Below, one piece after another: positions 15,953 through 22,635 of a stretch of DNA of 22,635 bases (position 1 is its first letter; each line of letters opens with the position of its first letter). A program made the position numbers and the translations under genes. The stretch is taken from the NCBI GenBank assembly GCA_964651445.1, contig CAZYYW010000034.1, positions 1 through 22,635 of the forward strand, in the 5' to 3' direction. The notes under the pieces are model-generated. The model did not search any database and was not told where the DNA came from. It saw only the letters and a program-made list of their open reading frames with translations. This DNA is from GCA-2746365 sp964651445. Lineage in GTDB: Bacteria; Pseudomonadota; Gammaproteobacteria; SZUA-229.

Positions 15953-18783
15953 TAGTTTGCCTCCTGTGGATTATCATGTGCAGGTGATTTGTGTGAAGCG
16001 GTACTTAATTTACCGATTTGCGACAAGCTCATGACCGTTGCGCCGACTACTACAAGGAAAACGCCTAAGTCAAAAGCGATGGCACTGGCGACTTCAAATG
16101 TGCCGACCACCGGCCATGTCAGGTATGTATAGGTAGTGGTAAGGAAGGGGTAGGATAAACCCATGGCAAACAGGCCGGTTGTGGTTGCGAGCATTAAGCC
16201 CAGAGCAATCACCCAATGCATTTTGACTTTAAGGCGTGCCGACGTCCAGTTAATACCATTCGCTAAATATTGCACGATTAAAGCGACGGCAGCGATTAAG
16301 CCAGCAATGAAACCGCCTCCCGGTAAGTTATGCCCACGGATAAAAATAAATACCGCAACCATCAGCATAAGTGGAAACAGTATGCGTGTCAGGGTTTGCA
16401 TTATTTCTGGGTGTATATCGGTGTTCCAGAGTAGGCCGTGTTCGTTTTGTTTGGGGGCGTGCAATTTCATGCCTTGTAATAAAGCGTAGATGCATAAACC
16501 TGCCAGCGCTAATACCACTATTTCGCCCAGCGTGTCAGTGCCACGAAAATCAACAAGAATGACATTGACGACATTGGTACCACCACCGCCGGGCACTGAA
16601 TTGGCGAGGAAGAATGCAGAAATAGACGAGTATTCTCGCGTCATTACTGCCATGGTTAAAAACATGACGCCGATACCAGACAATGCTGAGATCAGAATGT
16701 CTCGACTAATGCGTAATCGACCAATCTCTTTTGGACTGGTTTGCGGCAGAAAATACAGCGCCAGCAACAACAAAACAATGGTAACAATTTCAACGGATAA
16801 TTGTGTCAAAGCCAAATCTGGGGCAGAAAACTTAACAAAAATTAACGATACAATTAAGCCGACAACACCCAGCATAATGACCGCCAGCAGACGTTGTTGA
16901 TGCACTACTACAGTCATAATGCTGGCAATAATTAGAACCACAGCGGCCAGCGCACTAACGCCATCAACTGGCATCAGCTCTCGGCTTCCCAGCAAAGGTG
17001 CCGTTACCGTCATAAAGCCAATGACTCCTGCGCCTAGGGCGGTTGCTATAATCCAGGCAATAGCATTTTGTAAAGACCCCTTGTCAAATGCGCGGGTAAT
17101 AACTTCTGCCAGTTTATTGAGACTGTTGAGAATGAAACGGTAAACAATCCGTGCATCTAAAGGCGCAATGCGTTGGTCGTGCCAGTCAAATAAACGCTTA
17201 CGATAAATATACATCACCACACCCAGACCCAATGCAGTAGCGCTCATTAATAGCGGGATGTTAAAACCATGCCACATGGCCAAGCTATATTCCGGTGGTG
17301 CAGTCTGTAAACTGCCGGCGACTGCAACCGCCAAGATGGGTGCCACAACTATCATGGGTATAATGCCCACGGCTAAACAAATGAGTACCAGTAAATCCAC
17401 CGGAATTCTCATAAAACGAGGCGGTTCATGCGGTGTTTTTGGCAGGTCAATTGGCTCACCGTTGAAAAATACATCATGGATAAAACGCAAGGAATAAGCC
17501 ACTGCGAAAATAGCTGCCAGCGTTACCAAAAACGGCACCGCCCAGATCATTGGCGTTGCATGTGCTGCCGACAATGCCTGTTCAAAGAACATTTCCTTGC
17601 TAAGAAAGCCGTTTAATAACGGTACTCCCGCCATCGCGGCTGAGGCAATCATCGCCAATACAGCAGTATGAGGCATGTATTTAAATAAACCATTGAGGCG
17701 GCGCATATCACGCGAGCCTGTTTCATGGTCAATAATGCCTGCCACCATAAACAGCGATGCCTTAAACGTCGCATGATTGATAATATGAAAAATGGCAGCG
17801 ACTGCCGCCAGGTGTGTGCCAAAACCAAATAATAATGTAATCAGGCCCAAATGACTGATGGTGGAATACGCCAGCAAACCTTTGATGTCATGTTTGAACA
17901 GCGCCATGTAAGCGCCAAGCAATAAGGTGATTAAACCCGCGCCGCCGACTAACCAGCTCCATTCGGGGGTGCCGGAGAGTACCGGAAAAAAGCGGGCAAG
18001 CAGGAAAATACCGGCTTTAACCATGGTTGCAGAATGCAAATAGGCGGACACCGGCGTCGGTGCTGCCATCGCATGAGGCAACCAGAAATGAAAAGGAAAC
18101 TGTGCCGATTTGGTGAAAACGCCGATCAAAATGAGCACAAGAATAGGAAAATATAATTCATGAGCGCGCACCAAATCACCGGCAGCGAGAACATCAGTAA
18201 GATTGTAACTGCCGACAACATGACCCAGCATTAAAACACCGGCGAGCAAAGCTAAGCCACCACCACCGGTAATCACTAAAGCCATTAGTGAGCCTTCTCG
18301 TGCGTCTTTACGGTGTTGCCAATAACTAATAAGCAGGTAAGAAGATAGTGAGGTAAGTTCCCAGAAAACCACCAACTGGATAAGGTTTTCTGACAGTACG
18401 ATGCCTAACATTGAACCCATAAACATCAATAGGTAGGCAAAAAAGCGTCCCATGCAATCGTTTGCAGACAGGTAGTATCGTGCATAGATTATGACGAGTA
18501 GACCAATGCCCAGTATTAGAAAGGCAAATAATAAGGCTAAGCCATCAAGGCGAAAAGCAAACGTCAAGCCAATGGCGGGTATCCATGACCAGCTTTGAAT
18601 GACGGTTTCACCGGCGAATACCGCTGCTACAGACGGTGCTAAAAACGCCAGTGCCAGTAAAGTGATGATAGCCGCAACCGCTGCCGATGCCAAACGATTA
18701 ACCGTTGACGCCCAGGCTGCAAAGATAGCACCGACAAAAGGTAGCAGGGCGACTATTGGCAGGTTAGAAGTTAATAGGGTCAT
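15952..18783 (-). CDS. mrpAB: Mrp-type Na+/H+ antiporter, fused subunits A and B
   Basis: This is the largest Mrp subunit, with A and B in one open frame of 943 residues, as in the proteobacterial group 2 operons. Residues about 1-490 form the antiporter-like domain related to NuoL, with E142 (VVFWELTSLSSY), K225 (TKSAQFPFHFWLPHA), K256 (MVKAGIFLLAR) and K396 (GFLSKEMFF). Residues about 600-775 carry the MbhD/MbhE-like C-terminal part of A (LIFVKFSAPDLALTQLSVEI; DFRGTDTLGEIVVLAL). Residues about 795-920 are the MrpB domain (IFIRGHNLPGGGFIAGLIAA). The start is set by an in-frame TAA two codons upstream. There is no clear Shine-Dalgarno sequence before this ATG, unlike mrpC. The complex exchanges cytoplasmic Na+ for external H+ and supports pH and salt tolerance. 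Confidence 0.96.
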   Translation of the reverse strand: MTLLTSNLPIVALLPFVGAIFAAWASTVNRLASAAVAAIITLLALAFLAPSVAAVFAGETVIQSWSWIPAIGLTFAFRLDGLALLFAFLILGIGLLVIIYARYYLSANDCMGRFFAYLLMFMGSMLGIVLSENLIQLVVFWELTSLSSYLLISYWQHRKDAREGSLMALVITGGGGLALLAGVLMLGHVVGSYNLTDVLAAGDLVRAHELYFPILVLILIGVFTKSAQFPFHFWLPHAMAAPTPVSAYLHSATMVKAGIFLLARFFPVLSGTPEWSWLVGGAGLITLLLGAYMALFKHDIKGLLAYSTISHLGLITLLFGFGTHLAAVAAIFHIINHATFKASLFMVAGIIDHETGSRDMRRLNGLFKYMPHTAVLAMIASAAMAGVPLLNGFLSKEMFFEQALSAAHATPMIWAVPFLVTLAAIFAVAYSLRFIHDVFFNGEPIDLPKTPHEPPRFMRIPVDLLVLICLAVGIIPMIVVAPILAVAVAGSLQTAPPEYSLAMWHGFNIPLLMSATALGLGVVMYIYRKRLFDWHDQRIAPLDARIVYRFILNSLNKLAEVITRAFDKGSLQNAIAWIIATALGAGVIGFMTVTAPLLGSRELMPVDGVSALAAVVLIIASIMTVVVHQQRLLAVIMLGVVGLIVSLIFVKFSAPDLALTQLSVEIVTIVLLLLALYFLPQTSPKEIGRLRISRDILISALSGIGVMFLTMAVMTREYSSISAFFLANSVPGGGGTNVVNVILVDFRGTDTLGEIVVLALAGLCIYALLQGMKLHAPKQNEHGLLWNTDIHPEIMQTLTRILFPLMLMVAVFIFIRGHNLPGGGFIAGLIAAVALIVQYLANGINWTSARLKVKMHWVIALGLMLATTTGLFAMGLSYPFLTTTYTYLTWPVVGTFEVASAIAFDLGVFLVVVGATVMSLSQIGKLSTASHKSPAHDNPQEAN

Positions 18784-18823
18784 GATTTAAATCAGGGTGT
18801 AGATATTTATTATTGTTGAGAGC

Positions 18824-18876
18824 ATTGTACAATAATTTTGTGTTTGTACTCGCGCGCATATTTTACAGGCGTACAA
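18824..18876 (-). promoter_or_regulatory. TTGTAC/GTACAA motifs upstream of mrpAB
   Basis: The region before the Mrp operon contains a perfect 10-bp palindrome ATTGTACAAT (18824-18833), a TTGTAC at 18844-18849 and a GTACAA at 18871-18876. The last two form an inverted pair 21 bp apart. On the - strand the palindrome contains TACAAT, a possible -10 about 40 bp before the mrpAB start, but there is no good -35 at the right spacing. The motifs could be operator sites. This is a weak call based on repetition alone. Confidence 0.3.
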
Positions 18877-18913
18877 GAATAGTGGGGGGCAAAATATTAG
18901 AAGTGCCCTTAGT

Positions 18914-18934
18914 AAAAACGGTTGATGAAACCGT
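18914..18934 (-). terminator. Probable terminator after the SulP gene
   Basis: Read on the - strand, ACGGTT (18934-18929) and AACCGT (18923-18918) pair around a 5-nt loop and are followed by a short T-run (18917-18914). It lies about 118 bp after the SulP stop and 130 bp before the mrpAB start. If active, it separates the SulP transcript from the Mrp operon. The stem is only 6 bp, so termination may be partial. Confidence 0.45.
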
Positions 18935-19051
18935 ATCCTTGAAAGCGGTATATAAAAGGTATCGACAGTCCCGTCAGAAAGTATAAAAACTGCTTCGTCA
19001 GACGGCTTGTACTATATCGACACACAGGCGTTGTTAAGCTAATCTGCGTTG

Positions 19052-21172
19052 TTATTTGCAGGCCGCTGGCTGGTTTTCATCATTCAATATTTCATGGCGT
19101 TTGGCGAGTGCTTTTAATGCGGCATCTTTGCTCCGGAAAATATTTTCTTTACCAATCACCGGGATAAGACCACTTTTTTCAAAAGAAATCCGTACCTGTT
19201 TTTTCAGGCTACTGAACGCCAGCGTAACGCCTGCCTCTTTTAACATGCTGGCCATTTCTCGTACTTTTTCCTCGCCTGAAGCATCGAGCCAGTTAATACC
19301 ACTGCCGATGACCAATATGGTGCGGGCGTTAGGGAATTTGGCATGTGCCTTCAATAGGGCATTTTCGAAGTAGGCGACGTTGGCAAACATTAAAGCGCCG
19401 TCAAAACGAACCGGTACAAAACATTGGCTGATAGGCGCTAAGCCGTAAGTTTCCATGCCAGCCAGTGTGCCGTCTTCTTCGCGGCCGAGAACTTCAACAC
19501 GTGGTTTCATTACCCGTAATACAAACGCAATCATGGTGAGAACAATGCCGACCAGAATTCCGTTAGCAATGGCGGGTGCCATTGCTAAGGTAGAAACGAA
19601 GGTGATAATGCCAATGACAGCACCGCTTCGATCAAGCTTCCAGGCGTGGAGTAGCGGCCGGATACGAATCAGGCCAAATACGGCCATCATCACAATGACC
19701 GCCAGAACTGATTGCGGCAGATGGTACAGCAATGGTGTCAGATACAGCAAAACAATGACAACGGCGAACGCACTAACCAGTGAAAACACCCCTGTACGGG
19801 CACCTGCTTGGGCGGCCACCGCAGAACGAGAAAAAGAACCACTAACAGTGTAAGAGCTAAAGAAACTGCCGACCATGTTCGCCAGACCCTGGCCAACCAG
19901 CTCTTTGTTGACATCAACATTTTGTTTGGTTTTTATGGCAATGGCTCTGGAAATAGAGGTTGCCTCCATAAAACCAATGAGCGCCATGACAAAGGCGGCC
20001 GGTAGTAATAGCCACATGGATGCAAGGTCTAAGGTGGGTACTGCGAAGCTAGGCAGACCTTTGGGAATGTTGCCAACAACCGCGCCGCCGGCTGAGAAGA
20101 CAGCGTGGCCATCGGTCACTGTAGAAAATCGCCAGGTGCGTTTATCAATCAGCATATTGGTTGGTGCCTGACCGCGCAGGTAATAACCTATCTCGCCATT
20201 TTCGCTTTCAGCACGTTCAAAGATAAAGTGGTGTAGGTCGATTCGGCGCTGATTATTTTCCTGCTTTAAGTTATGCAGTTCGGCGCGAAGGGTAACCAAC
20301 TGCCCCTGTAGACTGGCGGCCAGTGAACTATTCTGCTTACTGCTTTGATCTAATGCCAGTAATTCAGTGTTTTTGCTGGCAATGGTGCCGGTGGTGTTTT
20401 TGATTTCTGTGGCAAAGGTATCAAAAGTACGGATAATCGCTGCTTCATCAGCACTGCGTACGGCATCCAGTGAAACGGTTTCCTTGTGCTCAAAACCAAT
20501 GGCTGCGCTGATGGCTGTAGTGACGATGACCGCCAGTAATACTCCGGGTATGCGTTTTATGTAGCGGCTACTGAGAGTAATAAGCAGGTAAGCGCCAACA
20601 GCAAATGCCAATGTCAGCCAGTGAGTATCGGCAAACTGTGTGACTACGCCCCACAAATCGGCTAGATATGAGTCACTGCGCGGAAAGGGTACGCCTATCA
20701 CTTTGTTTAGCTGCGACAGGCCAATAATCACCGCTGCCGCATTGGTAAAGCCGATTAATACCGGGTTAGAGATGAAATTAACCAATACGCCAAGACGGGC
20801 CAGACCCATGGCAAAGCGCATTACGCCAACCATGAGTGCCAGCATAATCGCCAATGCAATAAAGGCGTCAGTGCCTGGAGCTGCGAGCGGTATTAATGCG
20901 GCTGCGGACATCATAGAAAGCATTGCCACGGGAGCCGTGTGCAACTGGTGGCAAGAGCCCCACATGCTGGCAATAACGACCGGGATCAGTGACGCATAGA
21001 GCCCGTAAACCACCGGTAGCCCTGCAAGCTGTGCGTACGCCATACTTTGAGGTACCAGTAATAAAGCAACGGTGATACCGGCCATGATGTCGGCTTGCAG
21101 GTTGGCTTTTGTTAGTGGAAACCAGCGTAAAAAAGGTAGCCATGCGTGCAGGGTATTGGGTTTAGTGCTCAT
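19052..21172 (-). CDS. SulP-family anion transporter with STAS domain and coiled-coil insertion
   Basis: SulP/SLC26 proteins carry sulfate, bicarbonate or other anions across the inner membrane. The 706-residue product has the family signature LLLVPQSMAYAQLAGLP (37-53), a membrane core (about 27-225 and 383-555) and a C-terminal STAS domain (about 580-695) with the usual DASG element (INWLDASGEE). The segment after the first half of the core, where the family has a short loop before an IP.GLP motif, is expanded to about 130 residues (230-362). It contains a leucine heptad (L288, L292, L295, L299, L302) and a lysine/glutamine-rich helix, so it is probably a coiled coil outside the membrane. 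The loop follows an odd-numbered span in the family topology, so a periplasmic position is inferred. In TM3 the usual SxGP reads HTAP. The substrate is unknown; neighbouring SbtA and Mrp genes suggest Na+-linked bicarbonate, but sulfate remains possible. Confidence 0.9.
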   Translation of the reverse strand: MSTKPNTLHAWLPFLRWFPLTKANLQADIMAGITVALLLVPQSMAYAQLAGLPVVYGLYASLIPVVIASMWGSCHQLHTAPVAMLSMMSAAALIPLAAPGTDAFIALAIMLALMVGVMRFAMGLARLGVLVNFISNPVLIGFTNAAAVIIGLSQLNKVIGVPFPRSDSYLADLWGVVTQFADTHWLTLAFAVGAYLLITLSSRYIKRIPGVLLAVIVTTAISAAIGFEHKETVSLDAVRSADEAAIIRTFDTFATEIKNTTGTIASKNTELLALDQSSKQNSSLAASLQGQLVTLRAELHNLKQENNQRRIDLHHFIFERAESENGEIGYYLRGQAPTNMLIDKRTWRFSTVTDGHAVFSAGGAVVGNIPKGLPSFAVPTLDLASMWLLLPAAFVMALIGFMEATSISRAIAIKTKQNVDVNKELVGQGLANMVGSFFSSYTVSGSFSRSAVAAQAGARTGVFSLVSAFAVVIVLLYLTPLLYHLPQSVLAVIVMMAVFGLIRIRPLLHAWKLDRSGAVIGIITFVSTLAMAPAIANGILVGIVLTMIAFVLRVMKPRVEVLGREEDGTLAGMETYGLAPISQCFVPVRFDGALMFANVAYFENALLKAHAKFPNARTILVIGSGINWLDASGEEKVREMASMLKEAGVTLAFSSLKKQVRISFEKSGLIPVIGKENIFRSKDAALKALAKRHEILNDENQPAACK

Positions 21173-21272
21173 GTTGCTCTCGTGGGGGAGGTTGTGTTGC
21201 TATCATTTCCATACCAGTTTTACATAGGTCACTTTACTTGGCAGTACGGAGTGCGGCATTCAGAATCGCCGA

Positions 21273-21302
21273 ATTATAAAGGGTGTTGCTATGCTGTGTC
21301 GA
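21273..21302 (-). promoter_or_regulatory. Candidate sigma-70 promoter of the SulP gene
   Basis: On the - strand TCGACA (21302-21297) stands 18 bp before a perfect TATAAT (21278-21273). The -35 differs from consensus at one base. Transcription would begin near 21266 and leave a leader of about 94 nt before the SulP ATG. The site lies in the 259-bp gap after the PII-like gene, which shows no other gene. Confidence 0.5.
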
Positions 21303-21431
21303 TAGTGTTTATTGTTTTTTACTTTATTTATTGTTCAAAAATGATCTTGAAACGGGATAAAAGCTTCGTTTGTTTATCTCTCGCTGCAGTTTTGTGTGCA
21401 GACATTGTGCACAGACCGGCGCACAGTTTTG

Positions 21432-21734
21432 TTAAAATTTCTTCGCCCGAAAAACATCAACATCTGTCATAAACATAATCATGGCGTAGTTGGAGTAGTA
21501 GCGTTCTTGAAAATGTGCCGCGATGGCTTCAGCAATAGGTTTGTCACAAATGACTTCGATGCGGATATTACCGCTTTGATCCCAGCCCGCATTGCGCATG
21601 CCATGCGCCCCACGCCCGCGCGCATTGGTAATGGTGTAACCCTGAGCGCCCAGACGTTGCAAGTCAGATTCTAGGCTGTGCTCCAACGCTGACTCGGTGA
21701 TGATGGTTAGCAGTTTACGTGTTTCTAATTGCAT
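21432..21734 (-). CDS. sbtB: PII-like signalling protein, SbtB type
   Basis: PII proteins are trimeric sensors that bind adenine nucleotides between subunits; SbtB-type members bind and regulate the bicarbonate transporter SbtA. The 100-residue product has the PII ferredoxin-like pattern: KLLTIITE (7-14), GAQGYTITNARGRGAHGMR (29-47), NIRIEVICD (56-64) and YYSNYAMIMF (79-88). This parallels cyanobacterial SbtB (GAKGYTV, NIKFEI, KYFNDYAGI). The T-loop is about four residues shorter than in Synechocystis SbtB, and the C-terminal CGPEGC redox loop is absent. I chose the ATG at 21734 because GGAG lies 9 bp upstream; an upstream TTG at 21749 would add five residues and overlap sbtA. It lies 4 bp after the sbtA stop, so the two are probably translated together. 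Confidence 0.82.
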   Translation of the reverse strand: MQLETRKLLTIITESALEHSLESDLQRLGAQGYTITNARGRGAHGMRNAGWDQSGNIRIEVICDKPIAEAIAAHFQERYYSNYAMIMFMTDVDVFRAKKF

Positions 21735-21738
21735 GATT

Positions 21739-22635
21739 TCAAGCTCCAAAACGTTGAATATAAATAATCAGTTGGTGGTAGATAGGGATGCCCAGCAGAA
21801 TGTTAAAGGGGAAGGTCACGCCCAGTGAAGCACTGATTGATAATGTTGGATTCGCCTCCGGTACGGTCAAACGCATGGCCGCCGGCACCGCGATATACGA
21901 GGCACTGGCTGCCAACACTGCGAGCAGCAAAGTGCCGCCAATTGAAAGACCGAGTAGCAAGCCTAGTACGCTGCCCACCGCCCCTGCGAACAGTGGGAAT
22001 AAAATGCCGAAGGCTATGAGAAATGCCCCGTGTTTTCGCAGTGAGCTAAATTGGCTGGCGGCAATAAGCCCCATCTCAAGTAGAAACAGTGCGAGGATAC
22101 CTTTAAATAAATCAAAAAACAGTGGTGCGATGGGTTCAATGCCAACCGGGCCGGCAGCCCAGCCGATGAGTAAGCCGCCGATAAGCAATACCACGCCTTT
22201 GCCGAGAAAGACTTCATGTGACAGTTGCCCCCAGTTTGTCTGGCGAGAAACGCCCCGCGCCAGCATAATGCCAATTAAAATTGCCGGTACCTCCAGCATA
22301 ACCACAAACAGTGGCATATAAGCTTCGTAACTAATATTTTGCGAACTCAGGTAAGCGACGGCAACTGCATAGGTGCCAACGCTTACCGAACCATAGTGGG
22401 CGGCGATGGAAGCCGCATCCGGGCGTTTAAAGTGGCCGCCAAACCGCAGTATCGGATAGGCGATTAACGGTAATATAAAGCCCATTAATACTATCGCTAT
22501 TAAAGGTATGACGAGTTCAGAAAAAGGTTGTTTTGATAATTCAATACCGCCTTTTAGACCAATGGCAAGTAACAGCAGCACGGTGAGAAATTCGTAGATA
22601 GCCGGTGGTAGTCGTAACTCAGAACGCAACAAGCC
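21739..22635 (-). CDS. sbtA: SbtA-type Na+/bicarbonate symporter (5' end outside window)
   Basis: SbtA is an inner-membrane Na+-dependent bicarbonate symporter, best known from cyanobacteria. The 298 visible residues run to the stop and contain about 9-10 hydrophobic segments. The strongest family marks are LLAIGLKGGIELS near the visible N end and AAHYGSVSVGTYAVAVAYL, nearly the same as in cyanobacterial SbtA; a second repeat half has ASASYIAVPAAMRLTVPEANP. The frame is open to the window edge (first whole codon at 22635-22633). The leading segment GLLRSELRLPPAIYEF is normally internal, so perhaps 25-40 N-terminal residues are missing. The following PII-like gene supports the assignment. The family has many homologues outside autotrophs, so bicarbonate as substrate is likely but not proven. 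Confidence 0.88.
   Translation of the reverse strand, partial: GLLRSELRLPPAIYEFLTVLLLLAIGLKGGIELSKQPFSELVIPLIAIVLMGFILPLIAYPILRFGGHFKRPDAASIAAHYGSVSVGTYAVAVAYLSSQNISYEAYMPLFVVMLEVPAILIGIMLARGVSRQTNWGQLSHEVFLGKGVVLLIGGLLIGWAAGPVGIEPIAPLFFDLFKGILALFLLEMGLIAASQFSSLRKHGAFLIAFGILFPLFAGAVGSVLGLLLGLSIGGTLLLAVLAASASYIAVPAAMRLTVPEANPTLSISASLGVTFPFNILLGIPIYHQLIIYIQRFGA

Noticed and set aside
15952..18783. Possible annotation error or frameshift joining MrpA and MrpB
   Set aside because: The frame is continuous, both domains are complete, and fused A/B subunits are known in proteobacterial group 2 Mrp operons.
21395..21413. TGTGCA/TGCACA hairpin after the PII-like gene as a terminator
   Set aside because: The stem has only 6 bp and no T-run follows it on the - strand.
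21735..21749. TTG start at 21749 for the PII-like gene
   Set aside because: It overlaps the GGAG that serves the ATG at 21734, and five extra residues are not needed for the PII fold.
12733..22635. Transport block as a recent mobile island
   Set aside because: No integrase, transposase, attachment repeat or tRNA gene was found at the rpoC side, and base composition looks like that of the rest of the window; the far side is not visible.

Overview
The window comes from a gammaproteobacterium. tRNA-Trp lies directly upstream of secE-nusG-rplKAJL-rpoBC in the usual order, RpoC keeps E. coli residue numbering at its metal-binding sites, and the RplJ, RplL and RpoB sequences are of the gammaproteobacterial type. 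The genus cannot be fixed from the sequence. The sodium and bicarbonate transport genes in the right half would suit a marine, saline or alkaline habitat, but that is inference.

Left half (about 1-12740, all + strand): the transcription/translation core. tRNA-Trp is followed by secE and nusG, then rplK-rplA, rplJ-rplL and rpoB-rpoC. The long gaps carry RNA structure. There is a candidate L1-binding leader before rplK, a long perfect hairpin plus a recognisable L10 leader before rplJ, a small tandem repeat between rplJ and rplL, and a terminator-like attenuator hairpin between rplL and rpoB. These would set the ratio of ribosomal protein to RNA polymerase subunits. A strong intrinsic terminator closes rpoC.

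Right half (about 12787-22635, all - strand, so read right to left): four transport modules. The 3' part of an SbtA-type sodium/bicarbonate symporter gene comes first, followed 4 bp later by a PII-like regulator of the SbtB type. Next is a SulP anion transporter with a STAS domain and an unusual coiled-coil insertion of about 130 residues. Last is a complete six-gene Mrp Na+/H+ antiporter operon with subunits A and B fused. A plausible reading is a sodium-cycle unit. Mrp would expel Na+ in exchange for H+, and the Na+ gradient would then drive SbtA, and perhaps SulP, to take up bicarbonate or another anion, with the PII-like protein gating SbtA in response to nucleotide state.

No insertion sequence, phage gene, CRISPR array, rRNA or broken gene was seen. 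The most unusual items are the SulP insertion, the shortened PII-like protein (short T-loop, no C-terminal redox loop), the co-location of SbtA/SbtB, SulP and Mrp, and the RNA hairpins of the ribosomal-protein gaps.
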